Under the pieces are notes generated by a model. That model was not told where the DNA came from. It saw nothing but the letters and a program-made list of their open reading frames with translations, and ran no database searches. The translations under genes were made by a program, and so were the position numbers. A stretch of DNA of 64,000 nucleotides, taken from Candidatus Fermentibacterota bacterium (lineage in GTDB: Bacteria; JAFGKV01). Location of the stretch: positions 1 to 64,000 of the forward strand of contig JAFGKV010000238.1 of the NCBI GenBank assembly GCA_016928395.1. Direction: 5' to 3'. This document shows, one piece after another, positions 36,814 through 46,028 of this stretch. Every line of letters begins with the position of its first letter. Within the stretch, counting starts at the first letter, position 1.

Positions 36814-37277
36814 TACATCGCCTCCGGCATACCGAAGAACGCACCACCGGACACCAGAATTAGAACAAGCCGCACCAGCACCGATGCGATGAGCAGCGTG
36901 GTCAGGGTGTGGAGTATTCCCTGCTTGTCCATATGCATACTGACCAAGCCTGGAATGATGTAGCCGACCGGCGCCAAATCCAACGGCAGATTGGCTATCT
37001 GGGGCCCCGGAAACGATCGAAGCGCCCATCCCGTGAGGAAACCGATGATGATGGTCAGCACCATACGTCGCCGGCCAAAAATGAACATGAAATAGGATAG
37101 GAACTTGATCACGCCCAGCGTTACAAAGCTGGCGACGGCCGTCGACACGAGGGCAAGCGGCCGGTCCAGATAGAGGGCTACATACCCCGGCACGACCAAG
37201 CCGCCTGCGACAAGGCCGAAGAGCTCGGAGAAGACAAGGCTAACTACAAGACCGAGACCCAGAGACTCCAGTACCAA
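36813..37277 (-). CDS. pgsC: Poly-gamma-glutamate synthase membrane subunit PgsC/CapC
   Basis: About 154 residues with four to five membrane helices. Matches to CapC/PgsC include LVFSELFGLVAGGLVVPGYV near the start, FGRRRMVLTIIIGF in the middle and GYIIPGLVSMHMDKQGI near the end. In Bacillus, PgsB and PgsC together polymerise glutamate through gamma-amide bonds at the inner membrane. The start is a TTG at 37277, with AAGG about five bases upstream, because no ATG fits; this overlaps pgsB by 38 bases, a common arrangement in pgs operons. Confidence 0.9.
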   Translation of the reverse strand: MVLESLGLGLVVSLVFSELFGLVAGGLVVPGYVALYLDRPLALVSTAVASFVTLGVIKFLSYFMFIFGRRRMVLTIIIGFLTGWALRSFPGPQIANLPLDLAPVGYIIPGLVSMHMDKQGILHTLTTLLIASVLVRLVLILVSGGAFFGMPEAM

Positions 37278-38472
37278 GAGCCTTACCTCTGTTTTGAAAG
37301 TATGATGCCACTTCTTCGCCCAAGCCGACAATGTTGCCGACCGCCACCACCAACGCCGTCGATGGCGTGAGGGCGAGCACCTTCTCAAACACTTCCGCTG
37401 GCGACGCGTCGCCCAGGTTTGTGATCCTCTCTGCGTCAAGACCCTCGCGGATGGCCTGATCCTCGACCGCCTTGGTGAGTTGACCGATGAGCACGCAGTG
37501 GTCTGACGGCCATCGTGTGGCGATGAACTTCCCGAACTGCTGCGCGCGGGACAGCCGATCGCCGCGGTTGTTGAATAGCACGATAGTCTTGTCCGTGGAT
37601 GGCACGGAGTGCCTGGCCCGTTCGCACGCCAGCAAGGTCGACTCAGGGTCATTGGCCGCCAACGCATTCACAAAGAAGAGCCGCTTCTCGAAGAATGCAA
37701 TCTCCCAGGCCTGGAGCGCACCGATATCAGGCCGTGCTTCCCACATGCCGTGGAGCGCAGTCTCGCGATCAATCCCCAGCGATTGGCAGACGGCCAAAGC
37801 CAGCGCGATGTTCTCAGGGTGTTCGAGATACGAGAAGCCCTTGGCTGCTTCGACGTCAGCCTCGGCGGGCTGCGTGACCGTCAAGGTTGTTTCCCTGGCG
37901 GCAGCAGTCTGCTGGAACGGATGGATCATCTTATGCTCGGCTGTGAATGCTTTTGCCCGCTTCGGCATGGTGTTGGAGAGAGCCCACGCGACATCTTCAA
38001 CCGTGGGACCCATGACGTCAAGATGATCCTCCCGTGCATTGGTGATCACCCCATGGGTCGCCTTGACTACCAGGTGTTCCGTGAAGCGCTGATACTCGGG
38101 CTGCACCGCCATGCATTCCAGCACCAATGCCTGGACATCCCGGGTTGCCGCACGAATGATGACCTTAATCTGCTCCCGTACAGACGGTGGCCCGTGACGA
38201 ACCACGGGAGTCTCCCGACCATTCTCCCAGATGAGGCGCGCCGCCGATCCAGTCGTCTTTGCGATAGTACGGATGCCACCCGCCCGGAGTCCGGCTGCAA
38301 TAAGGCGGGTTACACTGGACTTTCCCCGGGTGCCATTTACATGGATCCGGATGGGGATTCTCGCCAGGGCCTGCCGATGGCGACGGTGTTCGATGATCCC
38401 GGCTATCACGAGGAAAGCCAGCAGGGCCGGGAGTATTAGAAGTGAGGGCCCCGTCAGGGTGTCAATGACCAC
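37240..38472 (-). CDS. pgsB: Poly-gamma-glutamate synthase ligase PgsB/CapB
   Basis: About 410 residues. One N-terminal membrane helix (LLILPALLAFLVIAGII) precedes a Mur-ligase-like domain: P-loop NGTRGKSS (45-52), KTTGSAARLIWENG, LECMAVQPEYQ, NAREDHLDVMGPT and FVNALAANDPEST all match Bacillus PgsB. It activates a carboxylate with ATP and forms an amide bond, using glutamate in characterised systems. GTG 38472 has GGAG eight bases upstream; a GTG at 38481 abuts its Shine-Dalgarno and is less likely. It overlaps the DJ-1 gene by 19 bases and pgsC by 38. Confidence 0.92.
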   Translation of the reverse strand: MVIDTLTGPSLLILPALLAFLVIAGIIEHRRHRQALARIPIRIHVNGTRGKSSVTRLIAAGLRAGGIRTIAKTTGSAARLIWENGRETPVVRHGPPSVREQIKVIIRAATRDVQALVLECMAVQPEYQRFTEHLVVKATHGVITNAREDHLDVMGPTVEDVAWALSNTMPKRAKAFTAEHKMIHPFQQTAAARETTLTVTQPAEADVEAAKGFSYLEHPENIALALAVCQSLGIDRETALHGMWEARPDIGALQAWEIAFFEKRLFFVNALAANDPESTLLACERARHSVPSTDKTIVLFNNRGDRLSRAQQFGKFIATRWPSDHCVLIGQLTKAVEDQAIREGLDAERITNLGDASPAEVFEKVLALTPSTALVVAVGNIVGLGEEVASYFQNRGKALGTGVSGSRSCS

Positions 38473-39065
38473 CGGGTCCACTCCTCTCGAACCACATCCG
38501 GCACATCGACAACCATGGCCTCGGCCAGGGCGATTGCCCTTTCCCGGCCTGTGAGGCAAGAGACCATGGTGAGACCACAGAGCAGGGCCGTGCCGGGCCC
38601 TCTGCTGGTAACGAAAGGCGCATCCACCACAACCGGGGATTCGCAATAGTGAGAGTCCACCAACTCCGCCCTGCACGAGGGATGTGATGTGACCCGTCGG
38701 CCGCGGAGTAGCCCCATGCGGTGAAGCACGGTGGGTGCGGCGCAGATTGCAGCGATGAGCATGCCTCGACGTCGCACTTCATCGATGGCCACCATCACCG
38801 CCTCGGATTCCGCGAGACGGTTCGTGCCTGGCATACCGCCGGGAAGGAAAATGCCCATGGCAGCTTCCATATCGACCGTTTCCAGGGATACCTCTGCCTG
38901 AAGCCTGAAGCCATGGCTTCCTGGGACCATGCTCGGGGCTCCCGGCAGCCGGGCCACTACCGGGAGGATGCCTGCCCTGGAGAGCACATCGGCGACAGCC
39001 ACCGCCTCCGTTTCTTCGTAGCCTACAGCCAGTGGAATCACCACAAAAGGGCGCGGTCGGGGCAT
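38454..39065 (-). CDS. DJ-1/PfpI family protein
   Basis: 203 residues. It carries the nucleophile-elbow AAICAAPTVL with Cys108 and the helper Glu in YEETEA (Glu17/18), and GTALLCGL further on, as in YajL/DJ-1. Members are reported as chaperones, redox sensors or glyoxalase/deglycase-type enzymes; which applies here cannot be told. It starts next to the phosphoesterase stop (TGAATG) and overlaps pgsB, so it belongs to the same transcript. An active-site role in modifying polymer precursors is conceivable but unsupported. Confidence 0.85.
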   Translation of the reverse strand: MPRPRPFVVIPLAVGYEETEAVAVADVLSRAGILPVVARLPGAPSMVPGSHGFRLQAEVSLETVDMEAAMGIFLPGGMPGTNRLAESEAVMVAIDEVRRRGMLIAAICAAPTVLHRMGLLRGRRVTSHPSCRAELVDSHYCESPVVVDAPFVTSRGPGTALLCGLTMVSCLTGRERAIALAEAMVVDVPDVVREEWTRWSLTP

Positions 39066-39518
39066 TCAGAAGCCTTCGCGCTCCAGCAGGTGCAGTGGCC
39101 AGCAGGACTCGATGAGCGACTCGCCTGTGGCTGCCAGGCCCAGAACCCTCACCAGGCCGTCGGCTATCTCCAGGCCCCGAAGGTTGCCGGGCGCCCCCGG
39201 TCCAACGGCCGGGCCAGATGGCCCGCGCTCGTGGCCAAGGGCGGGCCGAGCCGAAGGTTGATGCGCCATACCAATGGTTAGATCGCCCAATCGGTGCACC
39301 CGGGAGATGGGCGTGGTGCCATCACCATAGTCGGGGTGGTGCAGGCCGGGGACCACAACGGTCTCTTCTCCTTCATTCACGAAACCCTGGATATCGGTGT
39401 GTTCATCACCCAGATGAACCACGGTATCCACCCTCACCCTTGCCCTGGCCAGGGCAAGGGCCTCTCCCAGCAACCGCCTGTTGCCGTGGGTGTCGCTGAC
39501 CACCACGCACCTATGCAA
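39066..39518 (-). CDS. Divergent YfcE/MJ0936-type metallophosphoesterase
   Basis: 150 residues. The first two metal motifs are intact: VSDTHGN (about 8-14) and VVHLGDEH (about 33-40). The usual GNxD motif is replaced by PGLHHPD, and the later GHTH and NPGS motifs are not seen; MAHQP may be a remnant. The protein is also 20-40 residues shorter than typical family members. Either the active site is rebuilt or activity is lost. The TTG start has AGGAG eight bases upstream, lying in the last codons of the upstream C25 gene. Confidence 0.6.
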   Translation of the reverse strand: MHRCVVVSDTHGNRRLLGEALALARARVRVDTVVHLGDEHTDIQGFVNEGEETVVVPGLHHPDYGDGTTPISRVHRLGDLTIGMAHQPSARPALGHERGPSGPAVGPGAPGNLRGLEIADGLVRVLGLAATGESLIESCWPLHLLEREGF

Positions 39519-39522
39519 GCGG

Positions 39523-42500
39523 CTACTCCTGCACTACGTAATCCTGCTCACCTACGGTCGGCGAGGCGACTGATTCGTTGGCCGCCGCATCCACTGCGGT
39601 GACTGCATAGAAGTAGTTCAGATTCGGATCTCCGATGCCTTCCGTCACGGGAAAGGTCGTGCCGGATGTCGTCGCCAGCGGCGTGAGCCCGACGACGTCG
39701 AAGTAGGCAGTTGCGCTGCGGTAGATACGATATCCGGTTACGCCCACATTGTCGGTGGCGGGTGCCCATGAAAGGGTGCCCGCGGCATCTAGGCCGGTCC
39801 ACGCAGGGGCGGTGGGCGCCTGGAGGTCTCCGCTGCCACCCCTCAGCCATGCCAGCGACTGTGCAATGACGCCACCGATAGTATTGTCGCCCGCACCCGT
39901 CGTGCTGAACGCCTCTAAGGCCGTGGCGAAGAAGATGACGCGGTAGGTAGCATCCCCGGTTGCCGGGTACCGAATCACCGTAGACTTCCCATTGTTGGCC
40001 ATGCGAAACACCGTTGCCGCGGACGGGTCGGGGCCTACCGTGTCGGGGTAATCTGAGAGGTCGCTAGGGCAGGTGATTGTGACCTGGAGCCCATCGCTGA
40101 TGGGATCTCCCGGCACACCCTGTACGCTGGTTAAACCGCTTACATTCGTCTGGAATGATGCCACATGAAGATGCTGGGAGGTGAATGAGTCTCCCGCATA
40201 CGACGAGAGGTAGTTCTCGGCAGAGAACAGCAGCGCGCCTCCATTGTCCAGATAGGCAGCCAGGTCGGTGCGGTCTTGCCCATTGCAGGAGCTTTGGTTC
40301 TGATCACCAGCAGCCCAGAGGACGACCTGATACTGCATGAGATTGAGGAGCCCCGGCGATCCTGCCGAGTACCATAGCCATTGATCGTACGTCTCACCAA
40401 GTCCATTCAGCGCCTGCACGATGCGTCCCTCGTGGGCTTCATCGTCGGTGTCGACGAAGAGGAGAGGCTTCTGGCCCACGCACACGGTGAGCGACGCGGT
40501 CGCTACATAGTCTCCCGCTGCGGACAGATCCAACGTGAATGTTACCAGGTGCGCCAGTGGTGTTGACGGGGAGAGCTCAACCTCGAAGGGGACCGTGGGG
40601 CCAGCGGCCGACGAGGGCGCGAGGTCGGGGTACCCTGCGTTGGGGTTCATGATGGTGGTGAACCCGTCAGCCTCGGACAGAGTGGCACTGACATTCCAGG
40701 CAGTGCCATTACCATTGTTCTTGACGGACGGGATGATCTGTACGGTCTCACCGGCATCCGGCTTGCCATTGCCGTTACCGGAGACCTCGACCACGGAGAA
40801 TCCGTCGAGGTCAAGTACCGGTGCATTCACCAAGAACGAGCGATACGAATCCCATGCGTTCGCCCCGGACGTAGCATGGATCAGAACGGAAACACCCTGG
40901 CGATCAGGGCAGTTGCCTCCCACGGAGAAGACATAGTCGCCCGGCGACCAGACTTCCGCGCCTGCTGCCATGTCACCGAAGCTCTGTGTGCTCTGCGTGA
41001 ACTGGACATAGGGCGACGCGGTACTGGCGACGGCGGCTACCCCGGGCGCAGGATCGACTCCCACGTTCTTGAGCTGCACACCAAACTCGATGGTCTCACC
41101 GAGTTCTATCACACCATCACCGTTGCCAAAACTGGCGCCAGCCATGTCATCATCCACGGAATGCGCGATGGCGACCACATACGGGCCCGAGGGCGAGATG
41201 ACTTCGACGGTGCCGTGGTGTTCCAGGTAGTCGTGGGCACTTACGTAGAGGTCCATCGGTCCTGGAGTCTGAGGTGGCGTGTCGAACTCGACAATGGCGG
41301 TTCCCGAGCCGTCGGTGATGGCACTGCCGAGAAGCACGCCATCGCGGGAGAAGGCGACGCGGGCTCCCGCAACACCGGGCACCGAGACCGTGAAGGTCGC
41401 CTCCCCGATTACGTAGGCTGCCGCATGATTGACGACCATGGTGGTAGGCTGCGCGGTCCAAATATCGAGGAGCGGATCGCCTAACACGTTCAGTTCGTAG
41501 TAGCACCAGCGATTCTGCTCGAACCCAATGTAAGGAATATTGTCTTCCTTTGAATCCTGGTTGGCCTCGGCGATGTTGGTGATGCCTTCACCGAACAGCG
41601 CATCGAAGAACTGCCGGTCATAGTACTGGCTGGAACCATTGGTGCTGCTGTGGGCGCCCCACCCGTAGCGGGAGCAGGAGATGTTGGCCACCGCACCGTG
41701 GGCGAGCTCGAACGCGATACGCTCATTGATGCAGTCGGATGTGTAGCCGCCCGAGGTGGTCCGGTTGTCGAACGAGCCGCAGTAGCAGCCCTGACTGTAG
41801 GTGATGTAGAACGAGTGGTTCACGCCATTGTTCGTGAAGTTCGCGTCGGTCAGGTCGGAGTTGTAGAGCCTCATGTAGTACGTGACATCGGCGTGACCGA
41901 GATGGTTCACGAGGTGGACACCGTTGTTGAGCAGCGGCCTGAGCTGGCTCATGGCATTCCACGTACCGAGGTCACGGTCATACAAGGTCGCCACGTCGAA
42001 ATTCGGGGGGAACCCGACCGTGGTATACCCATGGGTCGAGGCGCCGAACTTGATCTCGTCCTTGTAGTCGCCGCCGTAGGTCGGGTCGCTCCACAGGAGT
42101 TCGCCGACCATGAGTGCTTCGGTGCATTCGGAAACGATGGGGTTGGTTTGATAGGCAACCGTCTTGTTGTAGAAGTTGGTGAACTCGGTGGCATTGTCCC
42201 CGCACACACGCGCCACGTAGACTTCGGCCACCAGGTCTGATTCGAGGCTGTTCTCGCCCCAGAGCCCGTCGCCATCGGTGTTCCAGTTCCCGTCAAGCCC
42301 GGCGAAGTAGAGGTCGGCGGCAATGTCGTCGTCCTCGTAGCCCCATCCCGGATCGTTGTAGAGACCTCGGTGCGGAACGTTCTCGTTATCGCCGCCCAAC
42401 ATCACATACTGGATGCCGTTGTTCGTGTAGTAATCGATGATGCAGTTGCGGATCTTATCGGGGTTGTCCACACCGGTGTAGGCCGCATAGATGGACTCCA

Positions 42501-43254
42501 CCGTCTCCACGGCGATGCGCCAGCCGCGGACGGTCTTGTAGTTGACATAGGAATTCAGGTTGGCCTGTTGGGCATTGTTCGTTACGATCAAGAGGTCGTA
42601 GGGTACGTCGCGGAGGGAACGCGCAGCCGGATAGGTCATCATCGCGGTAGGGTTGATCACCGCTCGCTCCACCCTGGCTCTGTCACGCTCCGTCCCGCGG
42701 TACATCGCGGCGAGCGCGTCGGCGGCTCTTGGGGTTGCCTCGGTGATGACCTGCACGGTCAGCCGTGGATAATACTGGAGTTCTCCCGTGGCCGGAGTAT
42801 AGCTCACGGGATGCAGGGTGAACACGCCAAGGCTGCATCCCATTTTGAATTCAGTTGAGGAGTTGGCCACCCGGTACGAGGGGAATGCGTCGCGGCTTCC
42901 GAGAAGGTCCGGTACCAGGGGCGTCGTTTCCCACGGGCCTTGATAGGAGAATGGATACTGCCGTTGAACGACCTCCACGGTATAGGCGGCGGGCAGGGAG
43001 ATGGGCTCGGCTGATTCCACGTGCACGGACACGATCTCATGACCTGGCGGAAGCAGCGCCGTAATTCCCTGCACCGGAAGCCGGGGTTCGCCCGTCTGAC
43101 CGATGCTCAGGCATCCTTGAATCTCAACGCGGTAGGCATCGCCGATCGGGGTGACCGTCGGTTCCTCGTAGTCAAACGAGAAGGTGAGCATGTCGGCATG
43201 GGAGATCGCCACCGAGGCGATGACCATGACAGCTGCGACCGTGAATCTGAACAT
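39523..43254 (-). CDS. Gingipain-like C25 peptidase, 1243 residues, with C-terminal FN3 module
   Basis: A signal peptide (VAAVMVIASVAISHA) and an N-terminal propeptide-like beta region (~20-205) precede a C25 catalytic domain (~215-620). IQYVMLGGDNENVPHRG opens it; the presumed His is in LVNHLGHADV (about 454) and the nucleophile region is YSQGCYCGSF (about 487-489). After it come Ig-like and CARDB-like domains (GDGVIELGETIEFGVQLKN, GKPDAGETVQIIPSVKNNG), a flavodoxin-like segment, and a terminal FN3 (LSWAPATDNVGVTGYRIYR) ending PTVGEQDY. Known C25 enzymes cleave after Arg or Lys; specificity here is unknown. AGGAAA lies seven bases before the ATG. It is 12 bases downstream of the next C25 gene. 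Confidence 0.85.
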   Translation of the reverse strand: MFRFTVAAVMVIASVAISHADMLTFSFDYEEPTVTPIGDAYRVEIQGCLSIGQTGEPRLPVQGITALLPPGHEIVSVHVESAEPISLPAAYTVEVVQRQYPFSYQGPWETTPLVPDLLGSRDAFPSYRVANSSTEFKMGCSLGVFTLHPVSYTPATGELQYYPRLTVQVITEATPRAADALAAMYRGTERDRARVERAVINPTAMMTYPAARSLRDVPYDLLIVTNNAQQANLNSYVNYKTVRGWRIAVETVESIYAAYTGVDNPDKIRNCIIDYYTNNGIQYVMLGGDNENVPHRGLYNDPGWGYEDDDIAADLYFAGLDGNWNTDGDGLWGENSLESDLVAEVYVARVCGDNATEFTNFYNKTVAYQTNPIVSECTEALMVGELLWSDPTYGGDYKDEIKFGASTHGYTTVGFPPNFDVATLYDRDLGTWNAMSQLRPLLNNGVHLVNHLGHADVTYYMRLYNSDLTDANFTNNGVNHSFYITYSQGCYCGSFDNRTTSGGYTSDCINERIAFELAHGAVANISCSRYGWGAHSSTNGSSQYYDRQFFDALFGEGITNIAEANQDSKEDNIPYIGFEQNRWCYYELNVLGDPLLDIWTAQPTTMVVNHAAAYVIGEATFTVSVPGVAGARVAFSRDGVLLGSAITDGSGTAIVEFDTPPQTPGPMDLYVSAHDYLEHHGTVEVISPSGPYVVAIAHSVDDDMAGASFGNGDGVIELGETIEFGVQLKNVGVDPAPGVAAVASTASPYVQFTQSTQSFGDMAAGAEVWSPGDYVFSVGGNCPDRQGVSVLIHATSGANAWDSYRSFLVNAPVLDLDGFSVVEVSGNGNGKPDAGETVQIIPSVKNNGNGTAWNVSATLSEADGFTTIMNPNAGYPDLAPSSAAGPTVPFEVELSPSTPLAHLVTFTLDLSAAGDYVATASLTVCVGQKPLLFVDTDDEAHEGRIVQALNGLGETYDQWLWYSAGSPGLLNLMQYQVVLWAAGDQNQSSCNGQDRTDLAAYLDNGGALLFSAENYLSSYAGDSFTSQHLHVASFQTNVSGLTSVQGVPGDPISDGLQVTITCPSDLSDYPDTVGPDPSAATVFRMANNGKSTVIRYPATGDATYRVIFFATALEAFSTTGAGDNTIGGVIAQSLAWLRGGSGDLQAPTAPAWTGLDAAGTLSWAPATDNVGVTGYRIYRSATAYFDVVGLTPLATTSGTTFPVTEGIGDPNLNYFYAVTAVDAAANESVASPTVGEQDYVVQE

Positions 43255-43266
43255 TGGCTTTCCTCC

Positions 43267-45609
43267 CTATTCGGGTTGTGGAAGGGTGGCAGCGGGGGAA
43301 CCGGAGGGAACGACCAGTTGATAGTCGTGTTCGCCCACCGTGGGCGAGGGCGCTGATTCGTTGATCGCAGCGTCGATGGCGGTGACACGGAATGAGTAGT
43401 TCGCCAAGGGATCACCGAGCGAGCCCGACACGTCGAATGAGGTCGACGGCGTGGTCGCCATGAGCAGAGACGGAGTGGGAGCGAAGTATGCTGCCGAGGA
43501 TCGGTAGACCCGATAGCCGGTTACACCCACATTGTCGGTGGCCGGCGACCAGGTGAGAAGGCCCGTCGTGCCCAGCGCGATGGAGGCCGGTGCGGACGGC
43601 GGTTCGGAATCGCCACCGCCGATGGTGATGGCACCCATGAAGGCTACTCCATTGTAGGCGGTGACCGTGACATTCAAGGCCCCGGCCGTGGCGGAGGGAA
43701 TGGGAAGAGTCGCGTGGCCGACTCCGTCGGTGTACGCGACTGCATGCACCTCGCCGGCTTTGTACAAGCAGACAAGGGCGTCGGGGCATGGAGAGCCGCC
43801 CCTGGTCACGGTACACGGCACCGACTGAGGCGTCCCAGCGGGGATTTCCGCGGGGAAGCTCGCCGCCAGCGGGGAGGGCGCCAATGTGTACATGAGTAGC
43901 GAAGGATCACCGAGGATGTTGTACTGCTCGAAGTAACCCTTGGTGGCGTTGTTCGTCCCATACCCCTGCTTGTAGCGGAGTTTGCCCTCGAGAATGAACC
44001 CGCCAGTCCAGTTGTAGCCATCGTCAAACAGGGCATCCCACATGCGGCGCTGCAGATAGTCATCGTTCGGCCAGAAGGAGCTTACCGACGAGCCATATGC
44101 CACGACTGCGCCCTTACCCGGCCTTCGGATCCATCGTTCCATGTAGCAATCCTGGTCGCTGGTCCAGGCAAAGTTGCCGGTGAGGCAGGCGAAGCTCAGC
44201 ACGATGGGGTACCTATCGAGGTTGTTGAGCTGGTCCACGTTCCAGCGGCTGAACGTCGGCCCTTGCCATCCCGTTTCCACGCCATGGCCTGAGTAGGTCA
44301 CCATGGCGCGCCCGGTAGCTACTGCTGTAGCGATAGGTGTTCCTGTACCGTAGAACCCCCACAGCGAGTCACAGACCACGCCGTGGGCGCGGGCCTTGGC
44401 CATGCAGTAGGCGTGGGTGCCTTCGGTGACTCCGTGATAGTTCCAGTCATCGGAAGAGATGAAGTACTCCCGGCCAGTCCACAGGGAGTCGACGGCCCAC
44501 GCTGTCTGCTCGTAGTCAACGGTCTTCTCGACCAGCCCCTGGATGTCGGCGATCGTCCTGAGTGAGAATCGGCCAAGGTAGAGATCCGGCACCCAGTCTG
44601 TTCCATCCACGCAGCTGTAGTTGAGATCGGTAGGGGGGTTCTGGTTGCCGGTGCCGTTCCATGCGGGAATCGTGTTGGAATCGCCGACCAGGAGCACGAA
44701 CTCCGGGGGCGGATCCCATGTCCCATATGCGTTCTGAATGTAGTTCTTGATGGTGGTGGCAGTGGCGCCGCCCGGGATTTCGCTCAACCTGGTCAGCGTG
44801 GTGGGGTAGCCCTTGCGGGTCTTCCATTCGGCCAGAGGAACTACGGCATCATAGAGGGAGTCCACGACGATCGCAAGGTACCCTGCCGGGAGGGCAACCG
44901 TCTCCCGCGGGGGGGGATTCAGCAGAAGGCCGGCCGCGTGCTGCGCGAAGACGCTGTGCTGCAAGCGGTCTTCAGGCTGTTCCAAGGAAGCATCGAAGGA
45001 GATCCGGACAACCGCCGACTCAATGGTTTCCAGGGTTGCATTGGTGGGATCGTAGCACACCGGGGAAAGCTCGATCATGGCCAATTGCATGCCTCGCATG
45101 CGTCCTAGCTGAGCAATCCGCGCGGTCCCCGGAGGCGCGGTCGGGGTGGCGTACGAGGCTTCGTCGAGAACCCACCCGTCATCCGGGGATGCTCCCGGAA
45201 TCTTCGGCACCGGCCGCATCACCGGGGCCAGACGTTCGGCGCCCCATGCCCGCAGGTCGTGAGATCGACGCCCAGAAAACTCCACCGCGACCGTCACCGA
45301 TCCGTCGGCGGGGATTCGAATGAACGCCCGGGCGACCGGAACCTCGGGCCCGCCCCATGTCTCGGGCTTCCCCATGTCCTCCATGACAAGGTGCGCATAT
45401 CGTATGCCTTCTCTCGCGACAACCTGAGCTTTCAATGCGGGGGAGTCCCACCGAAATTCGAGATCCGTCACGCCGGAGCGGAGAAGATGCCACCCCGGCA
45501 TTGTCGTCCCTTCTCGCACCAGGTAGACCTGAGCCGGCGCCACGGCCACGGTCGATGCAACGAAGAGCAGGCACAGGAACACCACCACTGAGAATGAACA
45601 ACGTAGCAC
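43267..45609 (-). CDS. Gingipain-like C25 peptidase, 780 residues, with C-terminal FN3 module
   Basis: A signal peptide (FLCLLFVASTVAVAPAQ) and a propeptide-like region (~30-220) lead to a C25 domain (~225-575) with both catalytic elements: VTYSGHGVETGW (His about 440) and LSFACLTGNFAW (Cys about 474). A short Ig-like domain and a terminal FN3 (LTWSPATDNVGVTGYRVYR ... SPTVGEHDY) follow; that FN3 is clearly paralogous to the one ending the neighbouring 1243-residue protein. Secretion across the outer membrane is likely, but no type IX machinery is visible here. The GTG start has GGAGG nine bases upstream. It is the first gene of the run. Confidence 0.86.
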   Translation of the reverse strand: MLRCSFSVVVFLCLLFVASTVAVAPAQVYLVREGTTMPGWHLLRSGVTDLEFRWDSPALKAQVVAREGIRYAHLVMEDMGKPETWGGPEVPVARAFIRIPADGSVTVAVEFSGRRSHDLRAWGAERLAPVMRPVPKIPGASPDDGWVLDEASYATPTAPPGTARIAQLGRMRGMQLAMIELSPVCYDPTNATLETIESAVVRISFDASLEQPEDRLQHSVFAQHAAGLLLNPPPRETVALPAGYLAIVVDSLYDAVVPLAEWKTRKGYPTTLTRLSEIPGGATATTIKNYIQNAYGTWDPPPEFVLLVGDSNTIPAWNGTGNQNPPTDLNYSCVDGTDWVPDLYLGRFSLRTIADIQGLVEKTVDYEQTAWAVDSLWTGREYFISSDDWNYHGVTEGTHAYCMAKARAHGVVCDSLWGFYGTGTPIATAVATGRAMVTYSGHGVETGWQGPTFSRWNVDQLNNLDRYPIVLSFACLTGNFAWTSDQDCYMERWIRRPGKGAVVAYGSSVSSFWPNDDYLQRRMWDALFDDGYNWTGGFILEGKLRYKQGYGTNNATKGYFEQYNILGDPSLLMYTLAPSPLAASFPAEIPAGTPQSVPCTVTRGGSPCPDALVCLYKAGEVHAVAYTDGVGHATLPIPSATAGALNVTVTAYNGVAFMGAITIGGGDSEPPSAPASIALGTTGLLTWSPATDNVGVTGYRVYRSSAAYFAPTPSLLMATTPSTSFDVSGSLGDPLANYSFRVTAIDAAINESAPSPTVGEHDYQLVVPSGSPAATLPQPE

Positions 45610-46028
45610 GAAGGGGATCCTCCGATGGGGCTGCCTAGGTTCGCCCAGACAGGATGAAAGGGACTCCCGGGGTGCCGTCGGTGAGGCGGCAAAGGCGAGG
45701 TCCGGCGTTGCCGAGAGGTGGACCGGGAAACAGAAGAAACGTATCTTGGCCCTCGTAGGCTGTCAAGCACCCAGAGAATGATGCACAGGAGAGGCGAGAC
45801 CCCGTTCGCACGAGGGTTGGATGCTACTCCTGAGTGGCTTCGCTACTGGGGGTAATGGGATCTGGCAGTAGCCCATGTCCAGCGAGCATGTTCTACTTGT
45901 GGTGAGGAAGAGACCACACGGTCGCAGGATCGTCAAGTCGTTGAGGATTCTGATGGGATAGAGATGGAGAGGGTATTCCGTGGAGCGATTGTCCAGAGAA
46001 GGGTCTGAGAGGCGGGCTTGCACGACAC
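45610..46028. other. Divergent intergenic region of about 420 bases
   Basis: No convincing gene is present. It separates the minus-strand C25/pgs run from the plus-strand phospholipase D-like gene and should hold promoters for both. A minus-strand candidate is given separately (45738-45766). I see no clear plus-strand -35/-10 pair. Confidence 0.5.
45738..45766 (-). promoter_or_regulatory. Candidate promoter for the C25/pgs run
   Basis: On the minus strand a perfect TTGACA (45766-45761) is followed by a 17-nt spacer and TACGTT (45743-45738), a weak -10. Transcription would begin near 45731, leaving a leader of about 120 nt before the GTG at 45609. The next long gap in the run is absent, so this could serve all twelve genes. 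Confidence 0.35.
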
